From NCBI GenBank assembly GCA_022695795.1, contig MU404131.1:144398-208397 (forward strand): DNA of 64,000 nt, read 5' to 3'. Numbering within the stretch: the stretch's first letter is position 1; every line of letters starts with the position of its first letter. Below the pieces are notes generated by a model. That model saw only the letters and a list, made by a program, of their open reading frames with translations, was not told where the DNA came from and ran no database searches. This document shows positions 34,090 to 44,971 of this stretch, in pieces. The position numbers were made by a program, and so were the translations under genes. This DNA comes from Biscogniauxia marginata. Taxonomy: Eukaryota > Ascomycota > Sordariomycetes > Xylariales > Xylariaceae.

Positions 34090-35365
34090 GATGTATGAAG
34101 GGGAGAGACGATTATCTGTAATGCAAAGTTGGCATGGGAGTTGACGAATAGTTACGGTTTATCCAAGAGCGATATGATCAAATGAATAAAACTTGTCAAA
34201 TCATCAAAACTTACCCAACAAGTTTGCTGAGATGAGACGAAGATATGAGGATAGGATCAAGTGTGTTGGTTCAAGGTGAGTTTAGATAGGAGGGCGAAGC
34301 CCGTCCTATATATGCAGATACAGGTGACAAGGGTCGTATAGCCCCATATTTCAACAAAGTTCACCGTTTAGTTCAAGCAACCTTGAAGAAAAGAAAAGAA
34401 AGAAAGGGGGGAAGGGCACCGGAGGAGAGACTGTATCTATAGGTCTAGAAAAAGATCGATTTTTTCCCCTTGAATAGCCGGCGAGACTAACCGTGAGACT
34501 TCATGAAAAAGAAGAAGAAGAGAGAAAACCTGAAGCTGGATCTTGAGTGAGAACGGGTAAATATAGCGAGGAAAAAGTTGCACAGCCCATTATTTCAACT
34601 CACCATTACTTGCTGCCTACGAAATTCGTCCGTCTGTCCCAACCAAAATGGGATAGCCGACGAGTCATTACAACTCATCATACTACGCAGTAGGTGTCAT
34701 TGGGCTACTCTAAGTAAAAACAGATGGTTCGCGTCAGACCTAAGCTACAACTCATTATGAAGTCTTGATGCCGTTGTCTTTGACCACATTGCTAATCATC
34801 CCGAGTTGCTAAAAGGGGCAGCATAAAGTCAGCATGAGTTGTGAATAAGGCAACTTGATCGGTGATGCCAGCTACCGATAATGGAACTACGGGAAAGTAG
34901 AGCTATACACATAAAAATCATAAAGCTACCTAATACAAGGCTGGCGATGATCCTTGGCAAGTCACACGAGGCATGTCCGTGCAACTTAGCTTGTCCACTC
35001 GCAATGGTACCTAGGTAGATAGTTGTGGTACGGATGAAAAACTCGTTAGACATTAGTAATCGAGGTTAATAATCTACCCCTATTTTCAATCTTGGGCATA
35101 TAGGTTTGCCGAGAAATTGACGATGACTACTACCAGCATTGAGAAAACCGAATTGGTGACATCGAATAGGTAAAGTACATGTTTGAACCGTAGAAGCCTA
35201 GATCGAGCACATCGAAACCTTGTTAACGAGCAATATCATCTCTGCGGTACGATACCTCGTCGCACAAAGACCCTACTACTACACCACATCGGTACATCGA
35301 AAGCTCCGTTACGGAAGAGACCTTCGAACTTGGACTTCCAATAGCCACGGCATGTTTAAAGGACG
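34090..35365. other. Intergenic, no gene recognised
   Basis: Ordinary composition. A TATATATGCAG/CTGCATATATA box near 34308-34318 could have been the TATA element of the minus-strand pseudogene. Frames at 34578-34760 and 34829-35053 have no recognisable features. Sequence up to 35365 may include unrecognisable 5' parts of the multicopper oxidase remnant. Confidence 0.4.
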
Positions 35366-35933
35366 CTCGATGGCCAGGACATGATGCCAGACTGGAGCGT
35401 GCCAACGTTGAAGCAGAGCCTCCTTGACATATCGGTGTTCTCAGAGTCGCAGGACGTTGATCCGCTAAACGAGAAGGAAGCATGGTATACTTCGTCATCG
35501 AGAACGATATGAATGCACTGGGACTGACACACCCAATCCATCTTTATGGGCGTGACCTTTGGGTGCTAGCTTGGGAGGCAAACGCCAACTATACTGATTC
35601 CATATCGCTTCAGTTAACAACCCTCCCGCGACGAGATGTTGCTATGTTGCCTAAGAACGGGCATCTGGTGATCGGGTTCATCACGGATAACCCGGGTGTA
35701 TGGCTAATGCATTGTCATGTATGTGTTAAAATCTGCCGCAAGCCTCTGTAATGACTGAGCTACACACATCATGCGCACTGCCTGTTTGGTAGATTGGCTG
35801 GCACGCATCTCAGGGGTTTGGGCTGCAGGTTATCGAGCGTGAGGCAGACATCCCGCCTCTCTATGACGCTGATAGCCTTGATTCGACGTGTGTGAACTGG
35901 ACAAAGTTTGCAGAGGAGATGCGAGTAATCTGA
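35366..35933 (+). pseudogene. Multicopper oxidase (laccase-type) C-terminal remnant
   Basis: Family role: copper-dependent oxidation of phenols or similar substrates, usually secreted. The third cupredoxin domain is recognisable: LDGQDMMPDWSVPTL (from 35366), frame loss of one base near 35486-35487 after EKEAW, then YFVIEN, HPIHLYGRDLWVLA, and DNPGVWLMHCH. A 74-base intron (35719-35792) follows, then IGWHASQGFGLQVIE and a stop at 35931-35933. The HCHIGWH ligand motif is complete, but the usual HPxHLHGH motif reads HPIHLYGR, so two copper-ligand histidines are gone. No upstream domains (first HWHG/HSH motifs) can be found. Truncation, frameshift and lost ligands make it a relic. Confidence 0.8.
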
Positions 35934-36583
35934 GATGATTCAGGCATATAGTCTAACGCGTTTGTGCTGGAGGCAATCTGCGTGATCATTCCGGCCTAAT
36001 TGCTGCAACTGCTAGCAACGTCTTCGGGATTCAGACGTTTGATTCAGGCAATCGGATGACTACCTAGTTATATACGGCTGACAGCAGGATAAGGTGTTTC
36101 ATGAAATTTGAACAATTAATGGGAGGAAACAAAACCATGGTCTGGCTGATGTAACTTGGACTTAGTATTAATGTCTATAGATGTAGTGTAGATGAAGAAT
36201 TACAGGTAGGTACCTGGGAGCGCAGTGATTTGACTGCAGATAAACTTCCAAGCTACTAAGGTTATCTACCAGGTAGGTAGATACTGGTAGTGTACACTGT
36301 GTGGCTTATCGGTCTATAAGTCATCACGTGGCTCTGATTCGATGACTCAGCACAGTATCGAAGATTTCAGTAGGTACTGGAACGCCAAGCCATTTCCGTC
36401 TCCATCCCCCCGGAATCTTTGTTGATTGCAACTAGTATCCATCCACTCTTCAGTTGAATTCTCTATACGGAATTGAATTTCCTGCCTTGCGAGTTCGTGT
36501 TGAACTGCCCGTGTTATTAAGCCGCACTCACTTAATCTTCTGATCTTACGTCTACTTCTTCGCTGAGAAGGACTGTGCTGGGG
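35934..36583. other. Intergenic, no gene recognised
   Basis: Contains a TACCTGGGAG/CCAGGTAGGTAGATAC cluster near 36210-36290, one of several GGTAGGTA-type motifs in the island. Otherwise nothing is supported. It must hold the promoter of the zinc-finger gene. Confidence 0.4.
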
Positions 36584-37492
36584 ATGAATACAACACAGTC
36601 TCAAGCTTCCGACGCGGTACGAGCTGAGCCCCTGCCTGCCCCCCAAGCCATAGCGGAAACTCACACTCATGCACCTTGCATATAGGAAAGTGACGCTCTT
36701 TCCAGCACATCGGGGGTATCAGATCCGGACAGATTAATAGAACAAATCTTGGGAAGACGTCTGCCCCATAATGAACGGACACAGGCAACATTTGCGCCAC
36801 TTCAGGACCTGAGGCCGGTAACATACGACTGCGAGGAGGATGTTACCAGTAAATGGAGGTAAGTGGCCCCCTATTCGGAAGAGTCGCATTGAAGACAAGA
36901 GCTGGGTGTCCACTACTAACCGTATCGCAGCCGACGGGCGCATCATCATGTGCCTTGCGTCTGCCCGGAATGCGGGAAATCTCTCAGTAGGCTTGATTCG
37001 CTTTGGCGGCATAGAAAAAGTGTACATGGTGTACGTAGCCGGCACTATTGTGAAAGGCGCGAATGCGCAAAACATCCGGGGTTCAGTCTCTCGGACAATC
37101 TCAGGCGCCACATGAAAATCTCACATGGAATCGCTTTGGAGTCTTACGGAACCGAACCCTACCACCGTCCCAAACCCAGTAGTGATCAAAACAACTCAAG
37201 CACGACGGAGACTAGACTAAGTACTACTGAATCGTTCCTATCGCAAGCTGATGCGTCGCTCTACTTAGCCAAAGGTACCAACGGCGATCTCACGTTACCA
37301 GGGACTAGTGGGCCAGACGACCTAGAATATGTTGACCGACATGGATTAGTCCAGCGACTCAGAGCACAGATCGACGAGTGTCAGAAACTTCAACAGCAAT
37401 GCAGGGTTCTTCGCCTGGAGAGAGACGAATACGTTGAGGCACTGGGAATATCCGAACAGCTGAGGGAAAAGCTCGAGAATGAGAAGCGCTGA
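36584..37492 (+). CDS. C2H2 zinc-finger protein with C-terminal coiled coil
   Basis: Probable nuclear DNA-binding protein. Proposed exons are 36584-36616, 36686-36858 and 36931-37492, total 768 bases, 255 residues. Intron 1 (69 bases, GTACGA...ATAG) removes an in-frame TAG at 36683-36685. Intron 2 (GTAAGT...CAG) has a clear CTAAC branch site. Two fingers: C80-x2-C83-x12-H96-x4-H101 and C109-x4-C114-x14-H129-x4-H134. Residues about 205-255 (LVQRLRAQIDECQKL... to EKLENEKR) look like a coiled coil. The protein is short for a fungal regulator and lacks a fungal-specific middle domain. The target is unknown. If intron 1 is not used, codon 34 is a stop and the gene is broken or starts further in. 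Confidence 0.65.
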
Positions 37493-39857
37493 TGCCGCGT
37501 GCTTCTCTGTCCCTACTTGTCGCCACATAGGGAAACAGTACATTGTGAAGGCTTCGGCGCATGTCGCGCAAATTCCATCCACCGTCATATGGTATTTATC
37601 TTGTAGGCTCGGGCTAGAGATCGGGAAGCCAGGCTACCCTTCGACACAATGCTTACGACTATGTGTGCTAGTTAGCCTTTTTGGCCCAGGCATGAACTAT
37701 GAAAGTGGCCTCCTTCTAAGGTCCAGATGGCGCATTCAACTACGGTTCTCTGAGCGACATTGTGGACATGGACTAGCAAAAACGACTATTAACGAATCTC
37801 GTTATCAATTGGCGATGTGGGAAAGGACGTAGTGCTGTGCCTATCAAAGACACGTGCAAACATCACTGAGCTGGATATGCACGAGATGATTCAAGTTGGC
37901 TTGTGGGCTCGCGTGACTTAGTGGTTGCAGGCAGGCGAAAGGTTTGACAGAGCGCAGAGGTTGATATCACATCAACCCTCCTTGCCTGTTATCGAAGGTC
38001 GGATCGGCAGCTGAACGACTTACCAATTAGTCACGCGACAGTTTCGCCCGGAGAAAACCTCCATCGAAGCAACCAACTTGTCCCACGTTTTATAGATACA
38101 CAGCGATGACGGAATATGTACTTACTTGAACCAAGTCCGTCAGCGCTTGATCCGGATTTGACGCCGAGAGGTCGAGGGTTTATACCCGATAAAATCCCTA
38201 TTCAAGGATCCCACGTAGTTGTTGGTTCGATGCCGTAGGTAACTGGAGAGGAGATTCCCTGGCAGGTACATATGCAGGTGCGTGAAAGGGGGGTAAATGC
38301 ACCTGGCGGGGATGCGGAGGTGGATGTCTATTACTTTACTACGTGGCGAGATTTACGGGGCCAGATTGGTGATACCTGGAGTGTTATATTCTTGGTGAGA
38401 TAAAAGATTAGGCCTAGGCCAAACATATGTATGTAAAACAAAGTAATATAAGCACCAAATCCCACAAACTAACCCGAAGCCATCTTTGTCGTCATCGTGT
38501 GTAACTGGCACGGAGGAGGAGCTTAGCTGGTCCTTACTATCCATTTGTAAGACAGCCAGTGGCTAAGGTTTAGGTAGGGTTATCAGATATCTGTGGGGAA
38601 GGCACGTGTGGCTTAGCAAATTTAGCCTTAGTTCAGATTTCGCCATGACCCAGTTAGGCAATCAACCATCCTTCCTACAACCTCTTTTCTTTTGGTTTCG
38701 TTTCTGAAGCCAGCATATCCAGAAGCCGCGTGGAATGTAACTAGAACAGAAGTCAGTGTGCTCATATGACGTAAGGTATCTGCTTATACCCGTTCAAACA
38801 TCTTAGGTTGTACTCGAGGATTAGTACGGACACAATGGCTTCTCCTTTGCTGTATTTTACCAACTCCCGTCCGTATACCTAACCTAGCTATTTGGAAGCA
38901 TGCGATGATGCGTACCTAAGTAGGTACCTAACCCAGCAAGTTTAAATCCACTGTGGGCCGGGCCGGTAGTTTCTCCGAACTAGAGTAATTTTCTCCGCGT
39001 TTTGCGTTTTATAGCTTTCGGCTTAATTAACGACTTTTAAAACCCATTCCTTTTGTTGTTAGTTAGTAAGAGAACACCACCTACGCTACATACGGACGTA
39101 CGTGGACCCAAATCTAACCTGGTGGCTTCTCCCTCAGTCCAGTCGGTCGGGTCTCGTGGGAAAGCTACCTCCTAGTGTAAGTACCTAGTGTACATAGCAT
39201 CAAACTTACCTAACCTACCGGCCTAGCCTGGCCTATCCCGAATCTGGTATATAGCTACCCCGCATCATTCGTTTAGTGAGGCCGGCTTACATCCTACGAA
39301 CGAAGTGAAGTATTCCAATCTACATAAAGAGTCCGGACGGCTTAAGTATGTACCTAGGTAGGTAGGTACACCGGGGGATCTGCGTGATGAACGGTTCATG
39401 ATGACGATGTGTGATACAGGTTGTAGTAATCATCTCGTATTCCATCTATTTATTCACCCACATGCATTCCCGTTATCCCGTGTCCCATAGCAAACAAATA
39501 GCATACCTGTAAGCCTTAGTCCGGGGGAAGATTAAACAAAATAGAATCAATTATAAAAACTATTGTACCTATTCAGCACAGGACGTAAGCCCACCCACTA
39601 CTGTTGCATACATACACCATCTACTTAACAACGAGGAAACGAAAAATACGACAACTTACGTACTTATATTGTCTATAGCAACCAAAGTTGACATAATAAG
39701 AACTATCTAACCACTTACTTTACCCGCCGCCCACCTTCCTAGTTTAGCTCACTTGTAAGACCACTCTACATACTTCCTACCGTCCGCCGCGCATGAACTC
39801 CCCAACTTTACCTTGTCTTGGTATCTCACTCTATACCTTCTTCTTAGCCTCACGAGT
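37493..39857. other. 2.4 kb intergenic, no gene recognised
   Basis: Ordinary to slightly AT-rich. Open frames such as 37479-37832 lack features or splice extension. Recurrent GTAGGTACCTA/TACCTAGGTAGGTA motifs occur near 38915-38932 and 39348-39369. The last few hundred bases must include the promoter of the dehalogenase gene; pyrimidine-rich sequence precedes its start. Confidence 0.4.
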
Positions 39858-40727
39858 ATGACGTCCAAATCCAAAACCGTCATAGCGTTCGACCTGTACG
39901 GGACGCTGTTGTCCACAGAGTCGATAGCACATCAGCTGGCCAAGACGTACGGCGATGAGAAGGCCGAGTCGCTGGCCGCGCTGTGGCGGCAGTACCAGCT
40001 GGAGTACACTTGGAGGATTAACAGTATGGGTATGTACGCCATTTTCTTCTTTCCTTTCCATTCATAAAAACTGGTAAATATTCCCTACCGGATCTTTCTA
40101 AGAGTTCCCCCTCAGACTACTTTCTACGTGGACGAGAAAGATCGAGCTCTGTATTAGCTAACTTAGGGTGTCTCTCTAGGCGAGTACAAGCCCTTCGACG
40201 AGATAACGCGCAACGCCCTCAGACATGCGGCAGCCGAGCGGCGCCTGACGCTCTCGACAAGAGACGCAGAGGACTTCATGAGATCCTACGATGAGCTACG
40301 TGCCTTCCCCGAGACATCGCGGGCACTGGAACTTCTGGAGGGGGAGGACGATAAGATCGAGGCCTGCATATTCACCAACGGCACGGACAAGATGGTCGCG
40401 AACTCGCTTCGGACCTCGCCCGACCTGGCGCCCCACGCGGACAAGTTCAAGTCGCTGATCACGGTCCACGAGACGAGATGTTACAAGCCGGATAAGAGGA
40501 CGTATGCCCATCTGGTGGAGCAAACGGGTAAAAAGGGAGATGCGCGCAGCGTATGGGTAGTGAGCGCCAACCCGTTCGACGTCGTTGGCGCTAAGGCGGC
40601 GGGGCTGAGGGCTGCATTTATCGACAGACCCGGTAGGGGCTGGATCGATCGGCTGGATGATATACACGCTCCCTCGCTCATCGTACGGGGCATCGACGAG
40701 GCAGTTAAATCCATCCTGAATCATTAG
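39858..40727 (+). CDS. Haloacid dehalogenase-like hydrolase (type II 2-haloacid dehalogenase family)
   Basis: HAD-superfamily hydrolase. Family members hydrolyse 2-haloacids or phosphoesters through an aspartyl intermediate. Exons 39858-40029 and 40180-40727, 720 bases, 239 residues. ATG 39858 was chosen because the HAD motif follows at once. Motif I DLYGTL has nucleophile Asp12; motif II is FTNGT (122-126); the motif III lysine is in YKPDK (Lys160); the SANPFD (186-191) signature with downstream GAKAAGL is typical of the haloacid dehalogenase branch. Length fits the family (about 230-250). The intron is GTATGT...CTCTAG. Converges with the DJ-1-like gene, 3' ends 164 bases apart. Substrate cannot be told from sequence. 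Confidence 0.9.
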
Positions 40728-40891
40728 TACATGCCAAGAGATTTTGTACAGTAGATACAACATCATGATTTCGCATGGTCATTATCATCATCAGCATCAT
40801 CATAGCAACTGCTTGCTGGGATGGCATAGATCGCCCATCCTTGACTAATAGATGTAGGATCAGCTCGAGGCAATCCCGATCCTTACTATGC

Positions 40892-41996
40892 TTATACAAT
40901 CTTGTTGAAACTCTCTAGTAGCTTGATAGCCTCCTCAGCAAAGAGCTCTGCGTCTCCGGGATAACGAGCGCTGAGATAATTATATTGCTCATCCTCGACG
41001 ACAAAGCTAGTAGGTGGTAAAGTCAGAGACGGATTGTCTCGCAATACAACATGCCATTCGCAGAAAATAGAAGGGGTGGAGAAACTTACGGGCCAGGATT
41101 CATACTGGTCCTGAACTGGGCCGGGTGGCCGAGAACATTCGTGACCTAGAAGGCATCATGTAATTAGACAGTGGCATCCTGACAAGCCAAGCCATCCCCC
41201 GAGGACCCTAACTTACCGCTTCCTCGACGTTCTCGCTCCCATGGCCATAGGTCTTGTAGTAGTCGCCCAGAAACGCGCGCGTACCCCAGTACGCCGCCTG
41301 TTCGAATTTCGCGGGCAGCGCAGTGGTGAGGCAATCACGTATGACGCTCCGGCCATCGGGGTCCTTGGACTGGGCCAAGACCATGACACCGTGACACACG
41401 GCGGCCACGGCCTTCCGGCCAGGCTTCCTCGTCTTGGGGAAGTACTCAACCATCAGCTTATGGACGACGGGCGAGTCGATTATCTGCCGGACACCCTTGT
41501 CGTGGCCGCCGGGGAAGACGACGAGGTCGTACGGGTCGAGCGAGAAATCGGGCGAGGCCCACGATAGGGGATGTATCATCTCCTCGCTTCGCTGCATCGT
41601 CCTATACTTGGCGACGACATCTTTCTTTGCGCCCTGAGTGAGGTTTTATTAAGGTCTGGTATCGCACGGCACAGGTTGCTTGGTATGGATAATTGACAAG
41701 ACGTACGAGTAGCTTTTGTGTGAATCCCTCGAGCATCTTCTTGTCGCATCTTGGGGGCTTGCCGGTCTCGGTGGCGAAGTATACTTCGTAGCTTGATTGC
41801 TTGAAGGCTGTGTAAGGCACGGCAGTCTCTATAGATATAAATAGACAGAAGATTTTTAGTAGAATTCTTGTATGCATCGTATATTGTCTATTCGTGATTG
41901 CGCACCTGTTGGGTCGTGGCCATAATCGGCCATCATAAAGATGACCTTGGGTATGGATATCGACGTCCCGGGTGTCAAGATCTGCGGTTCGTCCAT
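40892..41996 (-). CDS. DJ-1/PfpI family protein (class I glutamine amidotransferase-like)
   Basis: Exons 41996-41906, 41828-41707, 41633-41217, 41145-41090 and 41006-40892, 801 bases, 266 residues, no internal stop and all GT/AG. Features: PKVIFMMADYGHDPT near the N-terminus, GAKKDVVAKY (from 72), FPGGHDKG (111-118), and AVCHG with the nucleophilic-elbow Cys151-His152. The C-terminus reads NPGPFVVEDEQYNYLSAR across the last splice. This matches fungal DJ-1/PfpI proteins related to Hsp31-type glyoxalase III/chaperones. The real activity is not shown. The last acceptor (CCTACTAG) was chosen because it alone restores the conserved GPFVVED. It probably responds to carbonyl or oxidative stress if it follows its relatives. 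Tail to tail with the dehalogenase gene. Confidence 0.88.
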
Positions 41997-42627
41997 GCTG
42001 AATAAAAGGTGTGCTTGTGCTTGTGCTTGAGTAGAGATTGTAGGTCTTCCGAGGAGTTCGCGAAAAGGAAGGCTGAAAAGGTGCTCAGCTGAGAAAAGCA
42101 GTCATCAGCTCTGTGATATGTGAGACGGCAAGTGTACAAAAGACGTACGTAAGCAACAGAAGTCGAATGTGTAAATAAATGTTGACGTAGCGCGAGGAAA
42201 AGCCGCTGTGGATGCTCGGCTACCCGGCATGACGCACCAATTGTTCGGTGGATGCTTTGGTTTACAGGGGGGGCTTGTTCACTATAGTTATTATTGGTGG
42301 GGCTGTAATCCGTACGTAGGGTGTACCTTAGCGATGTCTAGGTAGGTAGGTACCTATGAATGCCTGCGAAAATAAAACTGGGTCCTTCGACTAGAACATG
42401 AAGTTGTTCTGCACCAATACATTTCATTCCTTGTTTAACCTGGACTATAATACTTGGACGATTCCGATGGCTATACAATGTATGCAGTGTAAGTGCGACA
42501 ACGCCAAATCAGATCGTATAGATGAGTCAGATCCCTTCGCAATATCTTAACCTAACCAACTTGACCTTCGAAATGGCTCCGACCGTGAAAGGTCCGGCTG
42601 ACCCCCGATCATCACCCAGGGTCACCT
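41997..42627. other. Intergenic between divergent genes
   Basis: Shared upstream region of the DJ-1-like gene (minus) and the membrane protein gene (plus). It contains a CTAGGTAGGTAGGTACCTA cluster near 42340-42357. Another in-frame ATG for the downstream gene's first frame lies at 42522. Nothing else seen. Confidence 0.4.
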
Positions 42628-44701
42628 ATGGCGTTATACAGTTCACCATGGAGGAGCCCACTGGTCATCCCCGATTGGTCCCAAGGGATCGCCGGCAGGT
42701 CAAGTTCGTTCGTTGGCCCACTCAGCCCTGCTCACTGCCGCCCAGCGCGGCTCGCGGCAACTCCTTCAGCCCAACGCCGTTCTGGTGTTTTGGTGTGCAC
42801 TCCTTCTGCTAGCAGGCATCCCTTGTGATCGCCTTGTGCTGCGAAAGCGTGGAAGCGAGAAAGGAGTCTCCTATATAAGAAGTTGGCCAAACGCCTTCAT
42901 CCCGCCGTGCCTGCCCGCCATGATTTCACTGATCTCTCTTCTCTACTTTTATATTGTGGGCGGTGTTGTCGCCATGGTTGCAGGTCTCTTGGCGGTGTCG
43001 CGTGTCCGCCGCCGTGGCCGTGAACGGTCCCGACTACAACCACAGGCCGATATCGACCATACTGAGTTCTTCGGCTCTCAGGTCGGCGGAAAGTCTGTCA
43101 TCAGCTACAGCTACACCGACCTGCCCTGGAAGCTCCTGGTCTGGGATATAAGATACTTCTTTACTTTCGTCTGGGCACTGCCTTGGATTGTCTGGCCCTT
43201 TAGACCCTGTCAAGGGGAGCACTTCGACGAGTTGTCATTTACGCGCCAGAACATGTGGTGCTTGTTTATTCACGGCATCCTCATAATATATCAGGTCTCT
43301 TTCATATTGGCACTACCTACAGCCTTCCTCCTCCCTGTGTGGCTGGTGCTTATCGGGTTGGCCATCTTCTTCACGATCAACTGGCTGCTGTGTCTGTGCT
43401 TGAATGGGAAAACCATCGTCTTCGAATCAGATCCGAAATATGCTCCGGCATTAGAAGAGCATAAACATGAGCAGTGGATTTACTTGAACGGCGTCGCTTG
43501 CGGGTGCGTTTATATATAAACATGGTGATTATTAGAGACACGACTTTGGCTGACGCGGTCTAGGGAAGCTTGGCTACAGAGTAATATCAACCGCCTAGCA
43601 CTTACTTTCAAACGCCCTGTCATCGGCATTCACAATCGCACCACCGGCATAATCTTTGACGTTGTGGAATGTCTTATACAGCGCAATTTTGGGTACGCGA
43701 CGACGGATATCCGTGAGGCGTATAAGGTCGTTAAGGAGAAGTTGTACAATCCCCAATATTCAAAGGTGATCTTTATCATGCACTCGCAGGGCGGCATAGA
43801 GGGAGGGCTCGTTCTGGATTGGCTCTTGCAGGAGCTTCCTCAAGACCTCCTTGCGAAGCTCGAGGTGTACACCTTCGGCAACGCCGCCAACCATTTTAAC
43901 AACCCGCACCGACATATCAAGGCCCAGGAAGCAGAAGAGAAGCACACACTGCCTAGAGTTCAAGTTCCCACCGCAATCACGGAAGTCCCCATAACCGACT
44001 CTCCTGTCGACGTGAAAGTTCCCGAACTACCGAAGCAGCTACCCAACGGCAATAGCTCAGCTTTCAAAGCTAACGGGCACTCTGGGACTTTATCCTCAAT
44101 TCCCGAAGGAACAAGCCCGACAGCTGCACCCCTACAAAGACAACAGACTTTTATGGTGCCGGCATCGGACCGCGTGATCGGCCATGTCGAACACTATGCG
44201 CACACGACAGACTTTGTCGCACTCTGGGGAGTGCTACACTTCGTGACCAACGAACGGGCGACGCCGGAAATGCCACGTTTCATCGGGCGCGTATTCAGCC
44301 GCACCTCAACGCGTGGCGGTCACCAATTCTGTCAACACTATCTTAACGGGATGTTCCCACTCGCGCGAGGTGAGAACGGCGAGTTCATCGGCTGCGCCGA
44401 GCACAATGACTTCATGGAGAACGTTGTCGAGGCCGGGGCCCGGGGTACGGAGAAGGAGGCAATACGTGAGGGCTTTGAAAACAGCTTAGCCATGATCGGT
44501 CGGAAGGGAAGCAAAGATGTCAACGCCGAGGTGGCTGTGTATGGGAGCTTCTATGCCGATCGGGACGATATTGATGATGGTAAGGTCAGAGTCAAGAATC
44601 TGAGCCGGCTGTGGCAGTACAGAAATGGTAGGAGTCCACCTGGGTTCCCCATGGGGCTAGAAATCGATGAGGACGGAGTTGTGAGGGGGGCTACGTTATA
44701 A
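42628..44701 (+). CDS. Multi-pass membrane protein with hydrolase-like C-terminal half (5' end uncertain)
   Basis: I do not know this family by name. The main body is certain: an open frame to 43503, a 60-base intron (43504-43563, GTGCGT...CTAG), then an open frame to the stop at 44701. The first part has several membrane segments (around NAVLVFWCALLLLAGI, SLISLLYFYIVGGVVAM, then ILIIYQVSFILALP and LVLIGLAIFFTINWLLC). The second part is soluble, with IFIMHSQGG (Ser codon 43784-43786), resembling the nucleophile elbow of alpha/beta hydrolases, then TFGNAANHF and an RVIGHVEHYAHTTDFVALWG segment with late His/Asp candidates. The 5' end is unresolved. ATG 42628 opens MALYSSPWRSPLVIPDWS in another frame than the body, which has no ATG before the first membrane segment. 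Either a small intron was missed or there is a one-base frameshift near 42700. Confidence 0.6.
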
Positions 44702-44971
44702 TGTGGTCACTACAATTTCATAATAAAAGGATATAAGAAAGGAGTAAGATGAAGGGACACGATTACGACAGATGGATATATAATACCACTAGGTACACAT
44801 GGATAGCCGGCGTTGATAGGAGGATATTGCCAGCATATTAGCGTCAGCGAGCAGATTTACTCATTACCTAGGTAGTGGGAAAGGGATTATATTAGATTGC
44901 GTTTTAAGATTTGGGGTACGGCAGGCCATTTTGAATATTAAAACCATCGTCTTAAAGAATCAAAGGGGCGT
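44702..44971. other. Short intergenic between convergent genes
   Basis: 3' flanks of the membrane-protein gene and the fucosidase. AATAAAAGG at 44720-44728 may serve polyadenylation of the former. No gene. Confidence 0.4.

Noticed and set aside
42522..42812. 96-codon frame starting MSQIPSQYLN
   Set aside because: It runs over the 5' part of the membrane-protein gene. It could contribute a first exon but has no clear splice to the body, so it was not called as a separate gene.
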